Positions 1-8,382 of a stretch of 64,000 nucleotides of DNA are shown piece by piece. The position numbers and the translations under genes are program-made. Source of the stretch: Clostridiales bacterium (lineage in GTDB: Bacteria; Bacillota; Clostridia; Monoglobales; WRBX01). Every line of letters begins with the position of its first letter. The first letter of the stretch is position 1. The stretch spans positions 1 to 64,000 of the forward strand of contig JAISIR010000001.1 in assembly GCA_031261985.1 (NCBI GenBank), given 5' to 3'. A model generated the notes under the pieces. It saw only the letters and a list, made by a program, of their open reading frames with translations, was not told the origin of the DNA and searched no databases.

Positions 1-1464
1 CGCAGCCCTGCGTGGGCTGCGTGAATTGTAACATAGTTGGGGGTGCAGCGTGATGAGCGATATGGGTCGCAGCCCTGCGTGGGCTGCGTGAATTGTAACA
101 AATGACTTTGGTATAAAGCAATATCTTTCCTTGTGTCGCAGCCCTGCGTGGGCTGCGTGAATTGTAACTATTTTGCAATAGCTGTGATTTTGCCCCTTGT
201 GGTGTCGCAGCCCTGCGTGGGCTGCGTGAATTGTAACAGACCTTGCGACAATGTGCAAGAATTATAAATAAGTCGCAGCCCTGCGTGGGCTGCGTGAATT
301 GTAACTAAAATTATCTTGCATAGCCGTTCTTTCGGCGCGGTCGCAGCCCTGCGTGGGCTGCGTGAATTGTAACTAGGAGTTTCTGTTTGCGTAACTTCTG
401 TTGAATTGTCGCAGCCCTGCGTGGGCTGCGTGAATTGTAACTGTGTTTCGGTATATTTAATATAGCTATGTCTTTGGTCGCAGCCCTGCGTGGGCTGCGT
501 GAATTGTAACCGGCATCACGAACACCCTCGGCAATAGATACGCCGGTCGCAGCCCTGCGTGGGCTGCGTGAATTGTAACTTTAGTAGCATTTATCAGCCA
601 CCAGTTAAATCCGAAGTCGCAGCCCTGCGTGGGCTGCGTGAATTGTAACATATATATTACAAAAAGAGGAGAGGAAAAACAATGGTCGCAGCCCTGCGTG
701 GGCTGCGTGAATTGTAACCTTATCATCATTATCATAAGTTGAAACTCTAGCATGTCGCAGCCCTGCGTGGGCTGCGTGAATTGTAACTATCTGCACCATT
801 TTACTTATGTAATTAAGCAAAGTCGCAGCCCTGCGTGGGCTGCGTGAATTGTAACGTCGTTGTAATCTTTAATTTTTGCAAAAGTTTATTGTCGCAGCCC
901 TGCGTGGGCTGCGTGAATTGTAACCATCAACTACATTACGCGCGAATCGTCTAACTTCTGTCGCAGCCCTGCGTGGGCTGCGTGAATTGTAACCTTTCTG
1001 TTTGAATTTATTTATAACAATTTTGTATGTCGCAGCCCTGCGTGGGCTGCGTGAATTGTAACACGCTTTAAATCTACAACTGTTTTATTTTCGTTGTAGT
1101 CGCAGCCTGCATAGGCTGCGTGAATTGTAACAGACCATACCCCGAAAGATGTTTTAGTTGCGGCGAGTCGCAGCCTGCATAGGCTGCGTGAATTGTAACC
1201 AAAAAAGGCGGTTGGCGTAATATCAAAGATTTTAGTCGCAGCCTATGAAGGGCTGCGACTCCAACCCTTGTCAAGGGGGCATACTTGCCGGTGGTTTCAA
1301 TTCACGCAGCTTGCATAGGATGCGACAGATTATCATCGGTATTGGCAAGTACAACAATCGGGTTTCAATCCACGTCACCTTATGCGGGCTGCGACAAACT
1401 ATGCACTTTTTGTGCCAATTCCTTTTCGTTGTTTCAATCCACGCGCCATGTTTTGTACAAGGCT
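1..1464 (+). CRISPR. CRISPR array, type I-C-like repeat GTCGCAGCCCTGCGTGGGCTGCGTGAATTGTAAC (34 nt), spacers 33-36 nt; degenerate distal end with inverted-orientation repeats
   Basis: First repeat truncated by window edge (1-32); intact repeats start at 66,135,204,272,340,408,477,546,616,685,754,822,891,960,1029; 33-nt variants at 1099 and 1167; hybrid repeat 1235-1259; reverse-orientation repeats 1294-1326, 1362-1395 and a degenerate one from 1431. The GTCGC...GTGRATTGWAAC ends resemble known I-C repeats. Confidence 0.98.
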
Positions 1465-1631
1465 TTGTTAAAATTGCCGACAAACTGGCAATTGATTTCT
1501 TTCATACCACAAACATACCACAAAATCAAAAAAATGTCAACCTTAGTCTCACAAATTCTGATGTTCTCCATTAAATAATTCTTACTATTGATATTAAAAA
1601 TGGTTTTGCTCACTTTTTATCATAAAAACTA

Positions 1632-1660
1632 TTGACATTCGCACTTTAATGCGATATAAT
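1632..1660 (+). promoter_or_regulatory. sigma-A promoter upstream of zapA operon (TTGACA-17-TATAAT)
   Basis: ttgaca 1632-1637, 17-bp spacer, tataat 1655-1660; spacer contains the inverted repeat TCGCA-cTTtAA-TGCGA. Confidence 0.8.
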
Positions 1661-1750
1661 TATTTTGTTATATTTTGTAAATAAGTGAGTATAGAATTTG
1701 GTAATTATTTGGGCAATGATATGCAGGCGGAATTAGGAGGATATCATATT

Positions 1751-2155
1751 ATGGAGAAGCGCAAATGTATCATCAAAATTTGCGGAAAAGAGTATACCTT
1801 AGTTGGCACAGAGAATCAAGATTATCTCACAAAAATTGGCGATTATATTAACGACAAAATGTTGCGCGTTATGCGCTCTAACAACGAGCTGACAATTGAA
1901 GCTTCTGCAATTTTAACGGCTATTAACGTCGCCGATGATTATTTTAAGCAGATAGACACCGCCGACGGGTTGCGCAAGCAAATTGCTGAATACATCAATA
2001 AAGACGCTAATACCGAGGCGGGGGATTCTTTTGAGATTGACGAAATTGAGGAATTAAGCCAAGGTGATGGTGCAGATTCCACCAGTGACGTTGCTTCTAA
2101 ACCCGAGGTGCAAGCGGGGGCAGGGCAAAGTAAGACGGCTAAAGATGCCAAGTAA
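1751..2155 (+). CDS. zapA: Cell division protein ZapA
   Basis: MEKRKCIIKICGKEYTLVGTENQDYLTKIGDYINDKM... ZapA-like; AGGAGG RBS upstream of ATG 1751. Confidence 0.85.
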   Translation: MEKRKCIIKICGKEYTLVGTENQDYLTKIGDYINDKMLRVMRSNNELTIEASAILTAINVADDYFKQIDTADGLRKQIAEYINKDANTEAGDSFEIDEIEELSQGDGADSTSDVASKPEVQAGAGQSKTAKDAK

Positions 2156-3779
2156 ATTGCCTGAACTTCTTGCGCCTGTTAAAGATTTTTCGTGCCTTAA
2201 GGTTGCAATTTTATCGGGTGCGGATGCTGTGTATTTTGGAGGCAAACGGTTTAGTGCGCGGGCGCGGGCGACTAATTTTAGCGATGACGAGCTTTTACGT
2301 GCTATTGATTATTGCCAAAGTAATGGTGTAAAGCCTTATATCGCCATGAATACTTTGATGACCGACCGTGAGCTTACCGATTTTTTTACTCAGGTACAAA
2401 ACGTGCATAATGCAGCCGCGGCAGCTATTATTGTTCAAGATATTGGCGCAATGCAATTTTTACATAAATACGCACCACAAGTTGTGGTTCACGCAAGCAC
2501 TCAAGCAGGTGCTAAGACTATTGACGATATTAAAACTCTGCACGCATTAGGCTGCAAACGCATAGTTTTAGCGCGCGAGCTTTCGGCAAAAAGCATAGCC
2601 GAGATTACCAATTTCGCCCATGGTTTGGGTGTCGAGATTGAAATCTTTATCCACGGTGCAATGTGCGCAAGCGTATCGGGCGAATGTTTAATGAGCAGCT
2701 TTATTGGTGACAGAAGTGCCAACCGTGGCATGTGCGCTCAGCCCTGTAGAATGCTATATAAATGCCGTGACGATGCTGTTGAGCAAGATAAAGCGTCTTG
2801 CCTTTTAAACATGAAAGATTTGTCACTTATAGATTATATTCCCCAGCTGATTAATATGGGCGTTGACAGTCTAAAGATTGAAGGGCGCATGAAGGGCGAG
2901 CATTATATCCACACAGTAGTTAGCCAATATCGCGCAGCATTAGATGGCAAAATTTACGATAAACACAAGCTTTATAGCGCGTTTGACCGTGGTGGGTATT
3001 CTGCCGATTATTTTTTAGATAGCATCAAAAATGATAAACATAACCGATTTGCTACCTCTAAACCTAAAAATCAATTTGCAAACCAGGGGAATTTTGAGTT
3101 AGATAATAATGATAGACTGATAGAAAATGCAGGCAACAAGCAAAAAAATGACGAGGTGAAGATTGAGTATTATCCACCTAAAAAGAGGAAGGCGAAGTCT
3201 AATAATCCTCAGCTGATTGTTCAAGCTGTCACTAAAGAGCAAGCAAAAATAGCCAGCAAGTATGGTTTGCAAGTGGTGACGCCGCCTAAAACCTTGAACA
3301 TTTTTAACACGCAATGGTTGATGGCGCAAAAATATCTGCAGCAGAGCGGATTAGCTAAAACAGGTGACGAGGGCGAATCTCGTGTTGATATCAATACAAT
3401 TACCCTTTCGCCCGAGCTTAATTCATCACAAATGGCGGATATCATTAAGGTTGTGCCTGTCGATTGCATTGTTTATGGGCGGCTTCCGCTTATGCACTTA
3501 GTCGATAACCCATATCAAAATAGTTTAATCGACAGAACAGGTGCCGAGTTCCCGATAATTGGCGATTTTTTATACAATAGTGTCCCTATTTACATGGCGG
3601 ATAAATGGCGCGATATTTGCACCATAGGTTTAACCGCTGCGCGTTTGGTTTTTACTACAGAAAATGCTGATGAGGCAGAGAGAGTTATTAAACTATATAT
3701 GGCAGCACAAAATGGAGCACCGCCCGATGATGTAAGTGTTAAAGTGTTTGGCAAAAAATTCTCGCGCGGGAAGTTTTAG
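2145..3779 (+). CDS. U32 family peptidase
   Basis: PELLAPVKDFSCLKVAILSGADAVYFGGKRFSARA, CASVSGECLMSSFIGDRSANRGMCAQPCR, KIEGRMKGEHYIHTVVSQYR motifs. Confidence 0.92.
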   Translation: MPSKLPELLAPVKDFSCLKVAILSGADAVYFGGKRFSARARATNFSDDELLRAIDYCQSNGVKPYIAMNTLMTDRELTDFFTQVQNVHNAAAAAIIVQDIGAMQFLHKYAPQVVVHASTQAGAKTIDDIKTLHALGCKRIVLARELSAKSIAEITNFAHGLGVEIEIFIHGAMCASVSGECLMSSFIGDRSANRGMCAQPCRMLYKCRDDAVEQDKASCLLNMKDLSLIDYIPQLINMGVDSLKIEGRMKGEHYIHTVVSQYRAALDGKIYDKHKLYSAFDRGGYSADYFLDSIKNDKHNRFATSKPKNQFANQGNFELDNNDRLIENAGNKQKNDEVKIEYYPPKKRKAKSNNPQLIVQAVTKEQAKIASKYGLQVVTPPKTLNIFNTQWLMAQKYLQQSGLAKTGDEGESRVDINTITLSPELNSSQMADIIKVVPVDCIVYGRLPLMHLVDNPYQNSLIDRTGAEFPIIGDFLYNSVPIYMADKWRDICTIGLTAARLVFTTENADEAERVIKLYMAAQNGAPPDDVSVKVFGKKFSRGKF

Positions 3780-3818
3780 CTTATCTTAAATAATTTGTAA
3801 AATTTAAAAGGTGATATA

Positions 3819-4280
3819 ATGCAATTGATGATTAAAAAAGTGGGTAATGCGTTGGATGATTCTAACTTAACCGCTAACCTGCCTACTCCACATTATGCAA
3901 CCGATGGTGCTGCTGGGTTGGATTTATCTGCCGCTATCACACAGCCCATTACGCTTTTGCCTAACCAACGATATCGCATGCCGACAGGTATTGCTATGGC
4001 TATACCCGATGGATATGTAGGCTTGGTTTTTATTCGCAGCTCGCTTGGGTTTAAAAGCGGCATTACGCTGCCTAATTGTGTGGGCGTTATAGATAGCGAT
4101 TATCGCGGTGAAATTTTAGTGGCTATGGTAAATATATCTGACGAAGCCTATACTATTAACCCGCTCGATAGAATTGCGCAGATAGTTATTGTGCCTGCCC
4201 CTCAGATGCAAGTCGTATTAGCTGATGAGTTGCCCGATACAAAGCGTGGCAGCGGCGGGTTTGGTTCGACGGGTGTGTAG
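3819..4280 (+). CDS. dut: dUTP diphosphatase
   Basis: GAAGLDLSA, RSSLGFKSGI, GVIDSDYRGEI, RIAQIVI, RGSGGFGSTG conserved dUTPase motifs. Confidence 0.95.
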   Translation: MQLMIKKVGNALDDSNLTANLPTPHYATDGAAGLDLSAAITQPITLLPNQRYRMPTGIAMAIPDGYVGLVFIRSSLGFKSGITLPNCVGVIDSDYRGEILVAMVNISDEAYTINPLDRIAQIVIVPAPQMQVVLADELPDTKRGSGGFGSTGV

Positions 4281-4301
4281 TTAGCTAAAAGAGGTAATTT
4301 C

Positions 4302-4724
4302 ATGAGTAAAAACATAGCAGCTGAAGTTACATCGTTAAAAAATATCACTAAAATTGATAAATTTATATTTTTTGCTGTAATATTTTTAGCCATATTTTGG
4401 CAGCTAGGTGGTAATGCCATTCTATTGGCGGCAGATGATTCTGTGGCGCGCGCGGTGGTTATAACTTTAAAAGGCAAGGAATATGCGCGATATAATTTAA
4501 ATGATATAAAAAATGAAAAAATAGTTGCAATAAATTCTGATATAGGTTATAATGTAGTAAAACTTACTAAAAATGGTGCGCAGGTTATACATGCCTCTTG
4601 CGCCGACCAAGTAGACGTCCACCAAGGCGAGATTACCAAGCCACATAGTGCTATTGTGTGTCTGCCGAATCAATTGGTTATAACTATTGAGGGTAAAAGT
4701 GAGGCTGATACAATTGCTTACTAG
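4302..4724 (+). CDS. NusG domain II-containing protein
   Basis: N-terminal TM then short NusG-II-like domain; genomic position next to the Gx transporter. Confidence 0.7.
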   Translation: MSKNIAAEVTSLKNITKIDKFIFFAVIFLAIFWQLGGNAILLAADDSVARAVVITLKGKEYARYNLNDIKNEKIVAINSDIGYNVVKLTKNGAQVIHASCADQVDVHQGEITKPHSAIVCLPNQLVITIEGKSEADTIAY

Positions 4725-5262
4725 GCTAAGTTGGCGTTCTAATTCTGTAAATCGTCGAGGCGGTTTTGTAAGAAAGCCTCGAGTTGCACAAATTGCTTTA
4801 TTTATAGCTAGTGCCTTGGTTTTGCAAGTGATAGATAACATGTTGATGATTCCTATACCTATCCCTGGTGGGAAGCTTGGGCTGGCTAACATTGCCACTT
4901 TAATAGCTTTAGATATATTTGGTTTGCCTACGTTAATGCTAATTAGTGTGGTGCGCGCTAGCCTAGGCGCATTTTTGAGTGGCGGGTTGATGGCGGTTTT
5001 TTATAGCCTCTCGGGCGCGATACTTTCTACCCTTGTTATGTGGCCGGTGCATCGTAGCGGCGTGATAAAACGTAAAACGATTACTAAGTTTGGCGTAGGT
5101 GTTTTAGGTGCGGTTGCGCATAATATTGGTCAAATTTTAGTTGCCATATTACTTTTAAAGTCGGTTGCTATACTATCGTACCTGCCAATTTTGCTGATTA
5201 CATCGGCATTTAGTGGTGCCATAACTGGTTGGGTATCGATGAAAATCAAGATAAACACATAG
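4699..5262 (+). CDS. Gx transporter family protein (hepT component I-like membrane protein)
   Basis: IPIPIPGGKLGLANIATLIALDIFGLPTLMLISVVRASLGAFLSGG; the start codon is ambiguous (4687/4699/4714). Confidence 0.8.
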   Translation: MRLIQLLTRLSWRSNSVNRRGGFVRKPRVAQIALFIASALVLQVIDNMLMIPIPIPGGKLGLANIATLIALDIFGLPTLMLISVVRASLGAFLSGGLMAVFYSLSGAILSTLVMWPVHRSGVIKRKTITKFGVGVLGAVAHNIGQILVAILLLKSVAILSYLPILLITSAFSGAITGWVSMKIKINT

Positions 5263-5311
5263 TTGAAAATATAGTTGAAAATATTGTGTAACTTCAAAAG
5301 GAGTCTTTTAA

Positions 5312-5893
5312 ATGAAAGAGATAATTCTAGCATCCAGCTCGCCGCGTCGGCACGAGTTGCTCGACCAAGTAGGGATAGAGCATAAGGTTATGAAATCTAA
5401 ATTTATGGAGAAGTTTGACGAATATAGCCTGCCGCACGAGATAGTTGTATCGTTTGCTTTAAAAAAGGCTGAGTATGTAGCTAAAATGGTGGATAATAAC
5501 CAAACTATAGTCATTGGTGCAGATACTTTGGTTGTATACAAGGGGCAAATTTTGGGCAAGCCGCGTAATGCTAAAAATGCTCGGCAAATGCTAGAGATGT
5601 TGAATGACCAGACTCATGAAGTGTTAACAGGGTTTGCAGTTATAGATGTTGAAACCGGCAAGACGGTTACAGATTACGAAAGCACGTTGGTTAAATTTAG
5701 AGAGATTTCGCCTAAAGAATTAGCCGCGTATGCCAAGAGCAACGAAAGCCGCGATAAAGCAGGCGGGTATGCTATTCAAGGGAAAGCTGCTAAATTTATC
5801 GAGAGTATAGAGGGCGAATATTCCACAGTTGTGGGGCTGCCGCTTAGCAGGCTAACTCAAGTGTTAGAAAAAGAGTTTAAGTATATGGTGTAA
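5312..5893 (+). CDS. maf: Maf-like nucleotide pyrophosphatase
   Basis: MKEIILASSSPRRHELLDQVGI; IGADTLVVYKGQILGKP. Confidence 0.95.
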   Translation: MKEIILASSSPRRHELLDQVGIEHKVMKSKFMEKFDEYSLPHEIVVSFALKKAEYVAKMVDNNQTIVIGADTLVVYKGQILGKPRNAKNARQMLEMLNDQTHEVLTGFAVIDVETGKTVTDYESTLVKFREISPKELAAYAKSNESRDKAGGYAIQGKAAKFIESIEGEYSTVVGLPLSRLTQVLEKEFKYMV

Positions 5894-5928
5894 GATAAAA
5901 AAATATAGAACTATAATGGGGGAAAGTT

Positions 5929-6945
5929 ATGTCAACTTTTTCAAAAGATATCGGGATAGACTTAGGCACAGCCAACACTCTTGTGCATGTTAAGGGCAAG
6001 GGGATAGTATTGCGCGAGCCTTCGGTTGTTGCAATAAACAATAAAACCAAAGCCGTTTTGGCAGTGGGTAACGAGGCTAAAGATATGATAGGGCGCACGC
6101 CAGGTAACATCGTGGCTATTCGTCCGCTAAAAGATGGAGTTATAGCAGATTTTGACGTTACATCTGCCATGCTTAAATACTTCATTCGCAAGGCGGTTCC
6201 TAACAATATGTTCTTTAAACCGCGTGTTGTAGTGTGCATTCCGTCGGGCGTTACGCAGGTAGAGCGTCGCGCGGTAGAGGATTCTGTTATTCAAGCAGGC
6301 GCGCGTGAGGCATTTTTAATAGAAGAACCGATGGCGGCGGCTATAGGGGCTGGGCTTCCAGTTGAAGAGCCTACAGGAAGCATGGTTGTAGATATTGGCG
6401 GTGGCACGTCGGAAGTTGCAGTTTTATCGCTGGGTGGCATTGTTGCATCAAAGTCTTCGCGTATAGCTGGTGATGAATTTGACGAGTCGATAGTTCAATT
6501 TGTCCGTCGTAATTTTAACATAGTAATAGGTGAGCGCACAGCCGAGAGCATGAAGATGAACATCGGCTCGGTTTATCCGTTAGAGGAAGAGGTTAGCATG
6601 GAAATTAGCGGGCGTGACCTTATTATGGGCTTGCCAAGCGTTAAGCAGATTAGTTCTATCGAGTTGCGCAAGGCTTTAGAGGAGCCTGCAATGGAAGTTA
6701 TAAACGCAATTAAAAACGTTTTAGAGCAAACTCCTCCTGAACTAGCTGCCGATATAATGGATAGAGGCATTATGTTAACAGGCGGTGGCGCGCTTATCCG
6801 CGGGCTAGACGAACTTATTGCGCATTGGCTGGATATTCCTGTTCAAGTTGCTTATGCTCCGCTGGATTGCGTTGTTGCAGGAACGGGCAGGGTTATAGAC
6901 GAGATTGATAACTTACGAAGCGTTTTAACTAGCGGCAAGAAGTAG
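5929..6945 (+). CDS. mreB: Rod shape-determining protein MreB
   Basis: [30 protein letters not shown]; actin-like motifs throughout. Confidence 0.97.
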   Translation: MSTFSKDIGIDLGTANTLVHVKGKGIVLREPSVVAINNKTKAVLAVGNEAKDMIGRTPGNIVAIRPLKDGVIADFDVTSAMLKYFIRKAVPNNMFFKPRVVVCIPSGVTQVERRAVEDSVIQAGAREAFLIEEPMAAAIGAGLPVEEPTGSMVVDIGGGTSEVAVLSLGGIVASKSSRIAGDEFDESIVQFVRRNFNIVIGERTAESMKMNIGSVYPLEEEVSMEISGRDLIMGLPSVKQISSIELRKALEEPAMEVINAIKNVLEQTPPELAADIMDRGIMLTGGGALIRGLDELIAHWLDIPVQVAYAPLDCVVAGTGRVIDEIDNLRSVLTSGKK

Positions 6946-6994
6946 GTTAATTGTAGATTGTTTTTCGGACACAAAATGAAAGGAGCGGTTGTAA

Positions 6995-7825
6995 TTGCAA
7001 GATTGGTTTGATGCCAATAAAAAATTAATACTAATTTTAAGCGGCGTTACAATTTTAGTTTTGTGTATCATGGCAGTTTTAACCGCTAATAAATCTAAAA
7101 ACGTATGGGGAACTAACCTTACAAACGCAATTTTTATACCTGTTCAAAGCCTTTTTACGCGTTCTACAAGCGGGATTGCATCGATTGGTGAAAACTTTGC
7201 TAACTCTAAACTTTTAACGCAGCAGAACTTAGAGTTAGAGAAAAAAGTTGCAGATTTAACTAATAAAAACATCGAGTTAGAGAGCTATAAAGTAGAAAAC
7301 GACCGATTGCGTAATTTACTAGATGTTAAATCTTCCACTAAAGAATATAAAACCGTTGCGGCTGAGATTATTGCTAAAGATATTGGCAATTGGTATAGCA
7401 TTATAACCATCGATAAAGGCACAGATAAAGGCATTGCTCTTAATCAGCCTGTTATTAGTCCTAAAGGTTTAGTGGGGCATGTAACCGATGTTGGCAAGGA
7501 TTGGGCTAAAATTACCACTATTTTAAATAGCGGGACAAGCGTGGGCGGCGAGATTATTAGGACGCAGGATATTGCAATGTTAGAAGGCGATGCCGTGTTG
7601 CAGAGCCAAGGGTTATGCAAGATGACATATATATCTAAAAATTCGACGGCAATGTCGGGCGACGAGATTAAAACTAACGGTTTAGGTGGCATTTACCCTA
7701 AAGGTTTACTTATTGGAACTATAAAAAATATCTCGACCGATGCTAATACTATTTCGCAGGTAGCGGTTGTTGTTCCGTCGGTTGATTTTGAAAAGCTCTC
7801 TGAAGTTTTGGTGATTTTGAAGTGA
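6995..7825 (+). CDS. mreC: Rod shape-determining protein MreC
   Basis: Coiled coil followed by GNWYSIITIDKGTDKGIALNQPVISPKGLVGHV. Confidence 0.92.
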   Translation: MQDWFDANKKLILILSGVTILVLCIMAVLTANKSKNVWGTNLTNAIFIPVQSLFTRSTSGIASIGENFANSKLLTQQNLELEKKVADLTNKNIELESYKVENDRLRNLLDVKSSTKEYKTVAAEIIAKDIGNWYSIITIDKGTDKGIALNQPVISPKGLVGHVTDVGKDWAKITTILNSGTSVGGEIIRTQDIAMLEGDAVLQSQGLCKMTYISKNSTAMSGDEIKTNGLGGIYPKGLLIGTIKNISTDANTISQVAVVVPSVDFEKLSEVLVILK

Positions 7826-7856
7826 TGTATTGTTGCAAATTGCAAAGGGGTATAAA

Positions 7857-8354
7857 ATGAGTTCAGCTATAAAATACACTTACATAGTTTTAGTTTCTGC
7901 CCTGTTGATTATATTGCAGGTAAGTGTTTTTCCACATCTGCAATTTTTAGGGAATATCCCTTTGTTATCCATTGTTATCGTCGTTTCGCTCTCGGTTAGT
8001 GGTGGCATAGTTGCGGGAAGCACATCGGGGATAATTGTTGGGGTAGTAATGGATATTTTATCGTCACGCACATTTGGCACACACACGCTTTTGTACATGG
8101 TAATAGGATTGTTGTGTGGCACCTTTTGCAGGCGGTTTTTTGAGCGAAAAAAAGTTGTTGTTTTAATTTTTACCCTAGTAACTACTTTTGTAGTAGAATT
8201 TTTAACTTATATATTCTCTTTTTATATGTTTGGGAATCGTCAAATTTTTGTTGCGCTTTGGCACATAATTTTACCCGAGACGTTTTACACCGCCGTTTTG
8301 GCTGTGCCATGCTATGTAATTATCACTAAAGAATGGTGGCTTAAGTGGGTATAA
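7857..8354 (+). CDS. mreD: Rod shape-determining protein MreD
   Basis: Hydrophobic ~165 aa between mreC and PBP2; ATG at 7857 follows AAGGGG. Confidence 0.85.
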   Translation: MSSAIKYTYIVLVSALLIILQVSVFPHLQFLGNIPLLSIVIVVSLSVSGGIVAGSTSGIIVGVVMDILSSRTFGTHTLLYMVIGLLCGTFCRRFFERKKVVVLIFTLVTTFVVEFLTYIFSFYMFGNRQIFVALWHIILPETFYTAVLAVPCYVIITKEWWLKWV

Positions 8355-8382
8355 CTAAAGAATGGTGGCTTAAATGGATATA
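8325..8382 (+). repeat. 29-bp tandem direct duplication across mreD stop / PBP2 start
   Basis: actaaagaatggtggcttaagtgggtata (8325-8353) and actaaagaatggtggcttaaatggatata (8354-8382). Confidence 0.95.

Noticed and set aside
1-1464. cas genes adjacent to the array
   Set aside because: None in the window; the array's leader side is to the left, outside the sequence.
466-1574. ORFs in the CRISPR region (466-753, 605-820, 1074-1274, 1245-1574, 1271-1483, 1285-1578)
   Set aside because: They are translations of repeat units (VTIHAAHAGLR, LQFTQPTQGCD) and not genes.
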